NCBI RefSeq assembly: GCF_036669915.1 | Contig: NC_089320.1 | Coordinates: 7,205,440-7,269,439 of the forward strand | Length of the DNA: 64,000 nucleotides | Direction: 5' to 3' | Source: Pocillopora verrucosa | Lineage: Eukaryota > Cnidaria > Anthozoa > Scleractinia > Pocilloporidae | Shown here: positions 25,331-36,927 of the stretch, piece by piece | Layout: every line of letters starts with the position of its first letter | How positions within the stretch are numbered: position 1 is the first letter of the stretch | Position numbers and translations under genes: made by a program | The notes under the pieces: model-generated | Database searches by the model: none | Told to the model about the DNA's origin: nothing | The model's input: only the letters and a program-made list of their open reading frames with translations

Positions 25331-25719
25331 TGGTATGTTGGCCAATTGCATTGCGACATTACGGCCGATTATTCCTTTTCTCGCAATACAATTTCAATAT
25401 CTCCAATGCTAAAACATCATGGTACATTCATCATCATGGTACATTCATCAATCATCTTTCTGACTCCTGAGAATGATGAAGCTTTCCGACAAATGAATGA
25501 CAAAAAGTCTACATGTTGCCATTGCTGAATTTTCTACGAATTTTGATGAGTATCGTCTAACTGTAACAGAAAATGCCTACAATAGATAAGTTAGCGCACG
25601 GAAGGAGTCTATCCGCAGAGCCTCAACCAAGAGAAATTGATCGAAACAGAAATTGGGGAAACACACACTCGTATCATTTGATAGAAAAGCCGAACCTAAG
25701 AACAGCCATTAGTACTTAC

Positions 25720-26030
25720 TATGTACCACAGTATGATCAGATACTTCATATGGTGCCGGTTTTGCAGCTCGTAACAAGAAGGAAGTTATAATTACCTTGT
25801 CCTCCACGCCGACACTTTTCAAACCTAAGGGACGAGGAGAGTCCTTGGGATCCGATGGATTCGGATTTGACACACTTTCCAAAGGCTCGCCATTTTTAAA
25901 CCACGAAATTCTTTTCAGCCGACAATTGTGAGAATTGTGCGATGAGCCTGTGCTGTCTGTCAATTTGCAAATCAGCGTACTCTGGTGGTTATGCTGCATG
26001 GTATGAACATCGGCAGCAGGACACAGAGAT
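25720..26030 (-). pseudogene. Isolated, degenerate Ig-like exon
   Basis: The minus-strand open frame has the same opening as the first Ig exon of copies 1 and 2: a C-P near the start, then L-x-C, then I-S-W-F-K-N-G. It ends at a good GTAAGT donor at 25719. The acceptor is weak (cccaag) and its phase (2 in, 1 out) does not match the phase 1-1 Ig exons. The second Ig cysteine is not visible. It may be a relic of another Ig-esterase gene or a lone exon of an unrelated gene. No partner exons were found on either side. Confidence 0.35.
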
Positions 26031-26923
26031 CTTGGGAATTTCAGTTTGTGAACAAAATGAAAAAAGAAAAAAAAAACACAACAATAATTACTTTTACACC
26101 ACAACATAAAGAGTTGATTCTTTTAAATCACCAGTACCCGTAAGTGCTTTGAGATGTTTATTTGGTGCGTCGAGCGAAGGTGTCCGAAAACCGATTTGCT
26201 TCCTGAGGATTAAAAATTAATCGTAGTTCTAAGCTGTCAAATAAACAAACCAGAGAACAAGGAAAGTTCAGAAAAGTAAATAAACAATTCGTAGAACTGT
26301 AACATGTAGCGTTCAGCATCTTTATTTTTTACGCACAATTTTCAGTTCTTTAACTCACTAAACACAAGATGGTTTCTAGGCTGTTGTCTACTGTAGTTTC
26401 CTTTCACTTATAAAATGCTTTCCAAGACATTTCTTACCTATAGAATATCAAGATTTCAAGCTTGAGACTAAATCGAAAGTGTAAGCATGTTCTGTTAAAT
26501 CAAGTGTTGCGGCTAAATCGAGTGAATATTTTCACAGTTCGAGTGTTACGTCATTCTTAGTCGACAGGAGCTAACAGGAGGCTGATCTCGCAATCCAAAG
26601 CTTATATTCGGACGATAAAAGCACATTCATGCTTATCTTGAATCTTAACGGCCAGAGATGCAGTGGTGATAATCAGAGGGGGTTTTGCTGTTGCAGGCAT
26701 CATTTTCATCTGCCTCGGGTCTTGCTCTATGCTTCTTTACGTAAATTTACAATGTGACACCTTTAACCTTTTTTGCTTTTTCTGTCTCGAGATGACATGA
26801 CATTTACAAGCTTTTATGTTACGTTATCCGCAAAACGTGATGAAACCAAGTTTTTCACAAACGAATAAAGGGGTAAATTTCTATAGAAACTGTGGTGCTG
26901 CGTTGGTGGGAGAGTATAACAGG

Positions 26924-27110
26924 GTAATTCAGTATTATCAACGGAGTTGATAACGTAAATTGGCCACCGCAAAGAGTTTTAACGCTGACGTTTCGAGCTT
27001 TAGCCCTTCGTTAGAGCGAATGACAAAGTGCTAACGCTCGAAATGTCAGCTTTAAAACTCTTTACGGTGGACAATTTACGCTATCAACTCAGTTGATGAT
27101 ATTAAATTAC
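26924..27110. mobile_element. Foldback (palindromic) element
   Basis: Arms 26924-27006 and 27028-27110 are imperfect reverse complements over about 80 nt, including tttcgagc and taaagagtttt, with a loop of about 20 nt. This is a hairpin-type non-autonomous element. I recall closely similar sequences as abundant repeats in coral genomes. The rest of 26.1-28.1 kb holds no gene I can support. Confidence 0.75.
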
Positions 27111-28109
27111 TAAGTTTTCACAGTTATAAATACGGATCATCCAGTCAAGATAGTCCTAAAGGTTGAAACTAAGTTAGTCACGTGGCTTGCCTCTTTGAGT
27201 GTCTGAGTCAACGGAAACTTGTAATAATAAGCTATCCAAAAAGATTCTTTTTATGAAATGCTGATAATGTTTTGAGTCAGCGTGAGGTTCTGATATAGGG
27301 CAAAATAACTAGTTATTGACAGTTGCCGCTGAGAAAAGCATAAAATAGTGTCAAATCACTTAGACATATTCTGGAGTAAGGCGAAGGCTCAGTGCTACTC
27401 GACTTTACCCGTGCAGCAGTCGTGTGTTTGATAACACTGCTACGAGTTTGAATTGCGCGTTGATGGAAATTTCTTATACTTTCGCGGAAAAATTGCATTT
27501 CGATCGATACACCGAGGGAACAGAGAGGGAATCATGATGTTCTGCCGTTAGGAAATGAGTTGTATGATTTGGTGACGAAATGCTAATGTCGAGGGCGAAC
27601 TTGCTTTACTCACGTTTAAGGGCAAACTCGCAAAGTTGGTGTGAGGCGAAGCAAAACATGGCAAAAGGAGAGTGAATCGGCGCAAGGACCTATTAAAACA
27701 GGAATATAAAAGAGAGGGAAGGGGTAGAAACAGGAAAAGGAAAACAATTTTTAAATGCTTTTGAATTGTATGTTGTCGCAGGGATGGCGAGTGATGTCCA
27801 CTATCCTTCCCTCCACAAAAATCTGTCCAAATTCCAGTTCGACCTAAGAACATTAAACGAAAAGCCACCTCGAAAATGTACTTCTGCAAAAATCCAATTT
27901 GAGTGTTATTTTGAGCTTTAATCCTGAAATAAAATGCACAGCTGCTAGAACAAAGATATCTGTTAACCAAAAGATTCCGAATCTGCATGGGAATGAAAAA
28001 GACTGAAATAGAAAGCGATTTTTCCTTTCTAAAGACAAAAGTGCATCGATGTAAGGAGCTTTTAAAAGTTCACAGTTCTGTGGTAAAAATGCTTTGTTTT
28101 CGTAATCGT

Positions 28110-31100
28110 TTACAGCTCGTCTTTTGTTGTTTGCGTTTTAACTTCCTTCTTCTGCATTTGTGATAACTCCGTCAGTTTAGGAACAATCTCATTCCAAAAT
28201 TTCACTCTTCTTGCCCTGTATCTGCGTTTAGTCTTTGGTTTCAAGCCAATGATAAGATATTCCTGGTCTTGCTCTGTAAATTTAGGCCAAGTGACGGGTG
28301 AAGGTCCTGACTCGCGGGGCGTCGGGGATCTGCATGGAAAGTCAAAGATGCAGCAATTTTTTGCAAGTAGTCATATAGGTAAACCATGATTGAAATGGAA
28401 TATTTACTTACACTGAATCATAAGAAGATAAACTTTATTTACCAATTGACTTACTAGTAAATACTGGGAGTTTCAACTATTTTCAAGTTACGGGTTCATA
28501 AAACACGGCAAAAATTAAAAGGTTTTCTAAGCGGCCGTGGTGTTTCTGCAAGCACCATTTTCTCTTGGTACAAAAAATGATAACAATATTTTGAAAAATT
28601 ATAGGTCTTTCTTGATGCTAATTTTTATACTACGAACGAAAACGTTAAGGACCTACGATCCTGCAAAGAATTTGGAATTTGAAAAACATGAAGAAGATTT
28701 GTGCCACCTTTATTATTATTTTTTATAATTTATTTTTACTCACCCATATTTGGCAAAGTCCGTCCACATTTTCATGACATACAAGCTCAGCCCTTTTTCA
28801 ATGTCAGAAAATCTTGATGCCAGCTTATCAATGATCGGTTCCGACAAGCTTTGAAAAGGTGCACCGAACACAAACGGGACATCCATGCCATGCACAGCTC
28901 CAAACCACTCAGGCAAAGGCGAGAAGACTGCCTGGTAATCGAAAACGTATACAAATGGCGGCCTCCCTCCCTGTAAGCAGAAAAATATAAACTGATTTAA
29001 TTATCTAAAGTCATTTTTTTCAAATATATATTTTAGTCTTGACAGACGCTATCACAATTGTGACAGTCAAGTTTTTTTTCACGGCTCTAATTACAAAGTG
29101 AATTAATTGAAGGATTGGATTGTCAGTCAATGAGTCATTTTTAGCAATAAGTTAATTGGTAATTCACCAGGCAGTGACTCCGTTTTCAGTGAAGAAATCT
29201 CTAGATATTGTTTTTATAATGTATCTTATCACAAATTATTTACCTTTGCTAAAGCATTGGCTTCAAGTAGGGCAGGCGCTACAAAATATGCATCACCAAT
29301 GACGTCCATCAATGATTGTCGATGGGCAGCCTTGTCATCGGGGTCTGCATGGTTAGTATACTCGAATAAGATAAAGTCCTCTATTAGTTTACTCTTTTCC
29401 CGAGCATAAAGCAATCCTTTCGTTACAAGATATTTGAAGGTGTCCAGACTCGTTCCATTTTGGACCAGTTGTGGCAAGAACATGGCCATCATAGCACCTT
29501 CGTTGTCAGTGAAACCAGTAATTACGTCAACTTCTGAATGAAATTTGCCGGTGTTAAACAGATTTTCAGGCAGATCTGGCAGAAAGTGGCCATCAACTAC
29601 AGGAGCTAAGATGTCAAGTGGGCCATGATAATTAGCATGAGAAACTCCTTCCTGTCCTTTGATGATTTCATTAGCTGATTTACCTCGTGCACACTCCACC
29701 AAACCTAACCCCAAAGTGAAGGGACAGTTTATAGCCTTTGCAAAAAGTTCCAACTGTTTTGGCTGAGTGACTTTTCCACAAAATAAAGGCGAAGAGGCTG
29801 CGCCACTTTGTATGATGGCTCTTTGAAAGAGGCCTTTGGATAATGGCGAGATTAAATGGAGGGAGACACTATTTCCCCCAACACTTTCACCAAATATGGT
29901 CACTTTGTTTGGATCGCCACCTAAACTCGCAATGTTATTTTGAACCCACTTCAATGCCAGAACCTGGACGCAACAAATGAATTATTAGTCCACGATTAAT
30001 AATTGAATCGCAGCCGATTTATTCTGGTGATATTCTGCCAAATAAAAAATACTAAGGTATCGGTATTCGGGTATTCAGGTATTCAGATCCTCTAATTTAC
30101 CTGTTTGCGAAAAAGAGTCCTCAAATTCCCTCCCGTCTACACTACAATCAAAACTTAGTGTAGCGAGTTAGTTTCCTGCTGGGCGTTAACGATCATAAAA
30201 TACATGAACCCAATACTAGGATAAGTGGCTGCCTGTACAATATCATTACGAAAAGTTTATGCTTTGTTGATCGGTTATTTAAAAAGAAAAGCAAATACCT
30301 GATCCAGCATCCCATAATTTCCTGTGATATCAGTGCCAGGAACGTTGAAAAATCCCAGTATTCCTATTCGGTAATTAAATGACAGAAAAATTACATCATT
30401 GAAGGCGGCCAAGACTGCACCAGGGTACGAAGAAGAGGAACCTTCCGTGTATCCACCGCCATAAATAAAAACCATCACAACCATCTTTTCGTCGGGTTTA
30501 ATTGTCGATGGAACGAAAACGTTCAGGAAAAGACAGTCCTCTTCATCACTCCCTGAAACAGTAGCACAAACATTACATTTAGAGGTTCTTACAATCAGGG
30601 GTTTATATCAGTATGTCTTACATGACATGTCTGTGCCCCGATGTTCACATGAATCGGAAAATCTTACGATAAGGGGTCTGTGTTGATCGCAAATTCTTAC
30701 CTCCAGTGCGTATCCTGTGCTCAGCTGTTGATATTGACCTTACAATGTACCTTCCTTCATGTTAAACCCGTGCCTAGATGTTTATACCGATCGAAAAATC
30801 TTACATCAAGGGTCTGCTCGCAGATGTTGATATCGATCGTAAATGCTTTCCTTACACCCAGGGACCTAAAATTCGTATCTCACATCCAAGGAATTTCAAC
30901 TGAAACTCTGTGTGACAATGACGTTTTATATGAGGGTTTTTCTATTAAAATTGTGCGGTAGTTTGTTATAAGCGTCTGTTCCTAGCCACTGATAATGATC
31001 CAATATGTTTTTGCATACAATTAGAGATGTACCACACAATACTGACACGGATATTCGACTGTGATGTATGCTTATGAGCGTCAGCTTATTCACGACAAAA

Positions 31101-31958
31101 AATATTAAGATGGTAAAACGATCACCGCAATGACATGGAAACTTGAGTTGGGTTAAGAGAGTGAGACAGAAAAAAAAACATTAGACCATCGTTATTTATG
31201 AGAGCTCGTTATCCCGAAATGATGAAAGCAGCTGAGCCGTGAAGCTAATGACGTCAAGAGACAGCCACTACAGATTAATCGCTACACTTTAAACAAAAAT
31301 TGATTTCACCCGCAGCGTCACGCAACGATCTCGTTTACGATCTCAAAGACATGGAAATCAGGAGTTTCAGCAGACTTTCAACCAATTTCATTCTATAATC
31401 CAGCAGTAATGGCAAATAACTTTATCAGCTCCTTGGTTAAAGCAGTGTAAAGGAAAACTGCACTGGTTCTTTCGAACAAGATGCACTTTAATACCAAGCA
31501 AATAATGTACGACGCAAACATATTCGCTGGTATATCAAGGAGAAATTTCCGAAGAGCTGTAGTCCGTTGATTTGAGCCATAAAATTTCCTTCTTATTAAC
31601 TAAGATGTTAATCATGCATCTAAAATAGAATACCTGGATGAAAAAGGCCGGCATTAGGATAGTTCAATGCCGGTTGTCCACAAGTTGCTCCAAACTCAGT
31701 GGCTTGTTTTATCCCCGTCCAAGGTTTGATGGGCTTTGGAGCTGCAAACCTCAACCCTTCAACTGGAGGCTCTGCATATGGGATACCAAGATACTCATAC
31801 ACTGATTTACCGTTTGGAAGGACTTCAATTTTACCGATAACTGCTCCAGACTCGGTGTGAACGACGGGGGAATTCTGAATCTCCTCGGGTTCAGCTCGAG
31901 TTGATTTTGAAGCAAAAAGATTTGCAAACGTGACTACGAAAACTAACCCCCAATTCAT
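28110..31958 (-). CDS. Type-B carboxylesterase, ER-retained (C-terminal KDEL), active-site intact
   Basis: Five exons give 581 aa: complement of 28110-28329, 28744-28970, 29244-29963, 30299-30552, 31634-31958. Intron phases are 1, 0, 0, 2, the same as in the esterase part of copies 1 and 2. The signal peptide is about MNWGLVFVVTFANLFASKSTRA, followed directly by the hydrolase domain without Ig exons. Catalytic residues: Ser220 in G-E-S-V-G, Glu348 in D-N-E-G-A, His460 in V-H-G-M-D; oxyanion loop YGGGY at 139-143; signature EDCLFLNV. The protein ends in T-T-K-D-E-L before TAA, an ER-retrieval signal like those on vertebrate liver carboxylesterases. It probably hydrolyses carboxylic esters in the ER lumen; the substrate cannot be read from sequence. 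Intron 1 (30553-31633) contains the TTACATC-AGGGGT repeat. Confidence 0.88.
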
Positions 31959-33089
31959 ATCGATAAGTGTGAGTTACCTGATGATGTCGGGTGTTTAGCG
32001 CATTTTGTCGCGTCCAGTGTAACTCGTCCTTGAGCCGCAACACCACTGAATTCAGGGGTCTGGGAAAGTCACATTCCTGTTTTTGTCACGCGGTAAACGT
32101 TGTTATCTTTCCGTTTTAGTTTGGTCACTGATGATAAAGCGCCGGGTGACAACCGAGGTGGAATACGACGTGTGAGGAGTTCAGGAAAGGTCAGACACTT
32201 CCACACATAGTAGTCAGCCCCTATTATTTAAATTCGCTCCACATAGGCTCTGCTTGCCAATGTTCAGTAAAGCGTTTGGGTTTCCTATCGATATTCCATC
32301 CAAAGCACTTCAAAAAACTTCTGAACACAAAATAACTCTTCTTAAAAAAAAAAAGCAAGCTTAAGCGATTGCGTGTTATGATTATCTCTTATACTGTAGG
32401 GATTCCGTTTTGTACTACTCTAATTTTTCAATTAGGGTTCCCGTCGCGTTAATTCGGAATGTAATGGAGACGTTGTTGAGAATTTATTTTCTGCTTAAGA
32501 TCAATAATAATTTCTTCTCTCATTTCCTTTCATTTTTTTATTTTATCGACTTTCACTGACCCTACCTGGTTTAATTCTTAAATACGTTAACGCCATCGAT
32601 TAGTGTAGAAATCGATACTAACCGATTCACAATTACTCATCCACACAAATACGATCGGAACCATCCTGGGAAAGTCCTTAGTCGATTACTGGTCGATCAT
32701 TGATACCAATCAATCAAACTCCATTGGTTTTAATATCGATTTATATCCATTTTGCTCGGTTATGCGTTCAAAGATTGATTTACAATCCTCTCCAGGAGGA
32801 GGTGTCATCTGTACCTTGAAACCCCTGCCTCAAGCTGCATGTGACATCACGAAATCTGTTCAACGTGGCACGTTTACAAATGTAAGAAGGAAATCTTCTA
32901 CAAATGAAAACAACGAAACTCGTGTTCTTTTAACCTACATAGTTCTTTGTTTTTTTTTTTTAAGGAGAGGTACAGCGCTTCACCCTCATGATAAAGAGAA
33001 GTATCGATCCCTCTGGAACCGTGATGATCCCTCCTGACTCTTCGCCCAGCATGTGGGAAAGGTCTCGATTCGTTAATTTCGCCAGGGTT
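31959..33089. other. Intergenic, no gene seen
   Basis: Upstream flank of the KDEL esterase and 3' side of the next minus-strand gene. Short ORFs here have no recognisable domain or splice context. I did not find a clear TATA box for the esterase. Confidence 0.4.
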
Positions 33090-33626
33090 TCAGAAGCCTA
33101 ATCCAAGTCGAGTCCGTTTGCTCATTTCTCTTTTTGGTGGGGCAAATCTCTGCAAGTCACCGTAATAATCCTTATTGATCAATAAACTGGAAATTAAACG
33201 TTGAAATCTTGGATCTCGTGATGGATCTTTCGAACGACGTTCCTTGTAGTAATCAACATTCAAGGTCAATGAATTTATATCGGGTAATAATTGCACCTCC
33301 TCGTCTCTCAAGCTTGATCTCTTACTCCATCTGCGTACCCCTTTCCTCGGCTTTTCCCTACTTCCAATTGGAGGCAATTTCGTCGTAGCATTTCTACCTT
33401 TTGCCTGGGAGTTCTTTCGTCTCTCAGTGTTTCCTTTCGCCAGCAGCGACGAATTACCAGAATCATTCTTTCGTTTAGCTTTCCTCTGGATCTCGATAAT
33501 TTTTTTGTCTCTTTCCTTTCGAGCTCGAGATTCAGTGCTGTACAGCTGTATGATGTCCTTTCCCGTTGGTTGTTCGTCTTTCCACTCCGTCTGTATTACT
33601 TTAAAAGAAGATTTGCTTCGCCACAT
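33090..33626 (-). CDS. Hypothetical basic protein with DPRFQ-LIS motif (178 aa)
   Basis: The open frame reaches further 5', but the first ATG is at 33626, so the product is 178 aa from one exon. It is very rich in Lys and Arg, with a likely coiled-coil or disordered charged stretch at about 30-80. Near the C-terminus (about 138-148) it has DPRFQRLISSL, which is shared with the 321-aa protein at 36928-37893. No catalytic motif, signal peptide or membrane segment. A donor-like GAG|GTAAGA at about 33738 could belong to a 5' UTR exon. I do not recognise the family. Confidence 0.5.
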   Translation of the reverse strand: MWRSKSSFKVIQTEWKDEQPTGKDIIQLYSTESRARKERDKKIIEIQRKAKRKNDSGNSSLLAKGNTERRKNSQAKGRNATTKLPPIGSREKPRKGVRRWSKRSSLRDEEVQLLPDINSLTLNVDYYKERRSKDPSRDPRFQRLISSLLINKDYYGDLQRFAPPKREMSKRTRLGLGF

Positions 33627-33699
33627 GTTCAACTCAGTGTTTTGCGATAACCATGGACCACCGTTCTCAAGAGTTACGTGAAATGGATCGATTGGATTA

Positions 33700-35187
33700 C
33701 AGGAGTCTTGGGATTATATTGAGTTGCAAATCTTCTTACCTCAGTTAACCAATAAGAGGGCCTTCCTCAAATGTTTTCCTTCAATGTGTTACTAAAATTA
33801 CTCTTCAGCATAGAGACCGCTCTTATGTTTACAAGCTGTATAGTCGGTGTTTGTGAGCGCGTAATGAGATGTCGAAAGTGGTTGATACGGGGCCTCAGGC
33901 GATGATGAACTTAGCAGACACAAAACAATGTTGACATTCCAAACTAGATTTTTTTAGCCGGCGTGTAATTGTGCGATCAGGTGGTAACTATATAAATAAA
34001 CTTTTCAATTCTTTGAAGTCTTGTTTGTGTTATATCGCCTAGAAATCATCTGCCGGATGACGCTGATAGAAAATGAAAACACATACTAAATGATATTCAG
34101 TACGTGATAAATGTGAATTGCGTGCGAACTAAATATATTGAGCAAACAAGCTAGTGTCTCTTCATTAAGTGAACATGATATGCGACTGACACTAAGGAAC
34201 ACTTGTGTCAGTTATGCGTGACTATCTATTTCAATGAACAAACATGACACTTTCATTATTCATCAGATGATGTTTGTTTACTTTTCGCGGCTTTGTGGTA
34301 GCTATCAAGGTATCAATTTCTATTTTCGTATCACTACATGAGGTAAAAGCATTTGGAGGATTTATGATCCTTATTGTTTTATGAATTTCAGATATTGGTT
34401 TTTCTGTGGATGATTTTTGTATAACAATAACAGTCTACTTTGAGGATATTAGGGAATGTCACTGTGGAATCGCATTTTTCTGGGGATTCGAAATGATGAC
34501 CCATATTGAAAATAATATTTCTGAGGTCCAAGAGCATTCCATTGGAAATTAGAACAAGTGAATAATCAACGTCACAAGAGAGAATCTTACTTACACAAGG
34601 ATAAACTGAAAATCATCACAACTGATATCGAACCATGGTATCGAAGGATTCTTTCTTACCCTCGTTTAAACTAGACGGATCGGGCCTTTGAGCAACTCGG
34701 AAATGTTTTGTTCAGACAGAATAGTTCAAATAGAAGATAGATTATTTCCAACGTAATATTTTACTAGTATTGGTATTGACAAAGTTTTCATTTTAGAATA
34801 TAACGGGGCACAAGCTTAAGGAAGCAATTTATAAGATTGAATATGACAGTGGTGTTTATACGGGGCAAGCAAAAATTTTACACTTTTTATTTACGAATTC
34901 TCCCGTATTTCTTCAGTTTGAATGGTAAGTGATATCCTAGCTTGTGGGCTTTCTGTATACTTGCTGCTGGACTGGAAACTGGATGTGTTTCTATTTTGCA
35001 CGCGGTCATTGAGATCAACTTTGATTTTTTTGTGGTTCTGTATGTAAGCTTATGGTATCTGGGGAAATTAAACTGATTTCAAGTATCTGTTAAATTCTCT
35101 TTATCTAAATGTGTAACTGCGGCATTCCCACTTAGTGATTTCTTTCCTAGGACGTTCCTAATTACATTTTCGTGTTTTTTCACTCAC
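33700..35187. other. Intergenic or intronic, no gene seen
   Basis: AT-rich sequence with no ORF I can support, no clear repeat and no RNA gene. If the exon at 35188 belongs to the gene ending at 33090, this would be an intron, but the phases I read do not join. Confidence 0.35.
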
Positions 35188-35489
35188 ATTTTTCTTATTG
35201 TTTTCGCATACTTTTCACCCACGGCGATTTGTATTCTGTTAGATTTTTCGCATATTTCTTCTTTGTTTGATTTCATTCGTAAACGTTTCTCAAAAAAATT
35301 GAACATTGGAGTATCAGAGTGCATTAGGTTAACATCAATTCCTTCACTGCGAACATCTTTTAGTTTTTCTGTCCTTCGTGCTCGCAAGTCACACAACGTT
35401 TGTAAGCGTCTTTCCTTGTCCGATTGTATTTCCTCTGTTGTTTGGCGTTTTCCTATTCCTTCTACTTCGTAATAACTTGTAATTATTTA
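35188..35489 (-). CDS. Exon-like ORF, hypothetical charged protein
   Basis: On the minus strand an open frame of about 100 codons ends at a strong donor (AAAAT|GTGAGT, exon end 35188, phase 2). The peptide is charged and protein-like (KERRLQTLCDLRARR, then HSDTPMFNFFEKRLRMK). The 5' boundary is uncertain: the frame is closed by a TAA just upstream of a possible acceptor at about 35490. No partner exon with matching phase was identified. I do not recognise the family. Confidence 0.35.
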
Positions 35490-35499
35490 TTCCTTTTAG

Positions 35500-36927
35500 C
35501 AACCACGATCAACCGTAATGTAAATAAATTTTATAGCGTTCGCGTGCTGAAACCTGACTTTGTTGGCCGTCACAATATGTTAAACAAATTTCAGCATAGA
35601 ACCTCATAGATAAAAATCTCTATGTCGCACTTTGTATGAAGAAGTCTATATATCATGCATGCAGTTTCGTCCACCGAGAATTGCTTTTTTATCCTGAAAA
35701 TATCTATCTTTTTTATTTCATTGGCCATTTCAGAGTTATGTTCATTGTCAAAATTTCTTTTTTCATTTCAAAGCTTAAATAGGGTCAGACCTAAGGGCGC
35801 CAACTAAACTCCCATCGCAACTGAAGTCTCCTACAGTACTCATTTAATTTCAGTTCATTTAAGTGGCACTAGGATATCAAGAGGCAAAGACTCTCTATCA
35901 TGAAACAGGTTTCGTTGAATGTTTTTCTACTTTTTTACGGTCACTGTATCTATGAGAAAAAGTGTTAACTCCAAAAGGGAAATCTACGGCTTAACCAACC
36001 GTTTAAGATGTATAAATGGTGCCAAAAGTAGTGTATCTACGGAAGATTAATTATGTCGAGGAAACAATAGACATCATTAGACTTCTTGGCACCTCGCAAA
36101 ACTCTCGTTAGAGTTTATTTTTGACGAGATTTGTCTAATCTGAAATAGCAAACTTTTTCCTATCTGAATTGTCCTCACGTCACACATGCAAGTTTAGAGA
36201 GATTGGACGGTATCTTTCTAAAGTTTTCGCTTTATTTGAAGAAATAAGTAACGCCATTTTCTAATGCTGTGCGATCATGGTTGACTATACTGAGAAATTT
36301 TTCGAGCAACAACAAGTTGGTTGGGTCGGAAAAGCTGAGATGACTAAACTTCTGATCGTAGCAGAGGTAGAATAAAATCAAAATTTAGTTTTTTGCAACC
36401 ATTTCCTTGAGGTGCTAACAGAAATTACAGGTTAAAGAGAAGAAGCATGTTTCCATTGAGAGGCAATTACCACAACAGAATATCGGAACAAAAGGATTTT
36501 GTCTTTCAATGTGATCTAAGGGGTGATCAAAATGTTTTGTTCTCCTAACTCGTTAAAGTAATTTATTTTTCATCAACGTTTACTTAAAAACACGCTGTTA
36601 AACACTGAAAACACCCGAATGTCCAATATTAGGAATTTTTGTTCAGACCTTTGCAGATGCGCGAGAACTAATCGAACCGCTTCTGAACTGACTACTGTAG
36701 GTTAAGTATTCCTTCCACTCGGTAAATATTCTATTCCACTGCTTTTACCTTGTAATTATCCTAATTGGATCTTGATGATAATATTATCATATGGGAATCA
36801 TCATTGTGTTCAGGGTTAAATGAGATGATGGAAAACTTCTGAAATCTCAGCATATGTAACCAGCTTACCATGGCCATGTGCACCTGCTTATCGAAACTTT
36901 TTTCGTGCATAGCCTTATGGAAAACAT
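35500..36927. other. Intergenic, no gene seen
   Basis: AT-rich spacer between minus-strand ORFs. I found no domain, RNA gene or clear repeat here. Confidence 0.35.

Noticed and set aside
27548..27988. 146-aa minus-strand ORF
   Set aside because: Hydrophobic, low-complexity translation overlapping another ORF in a different frame, with no recognisable domain or splice signals.
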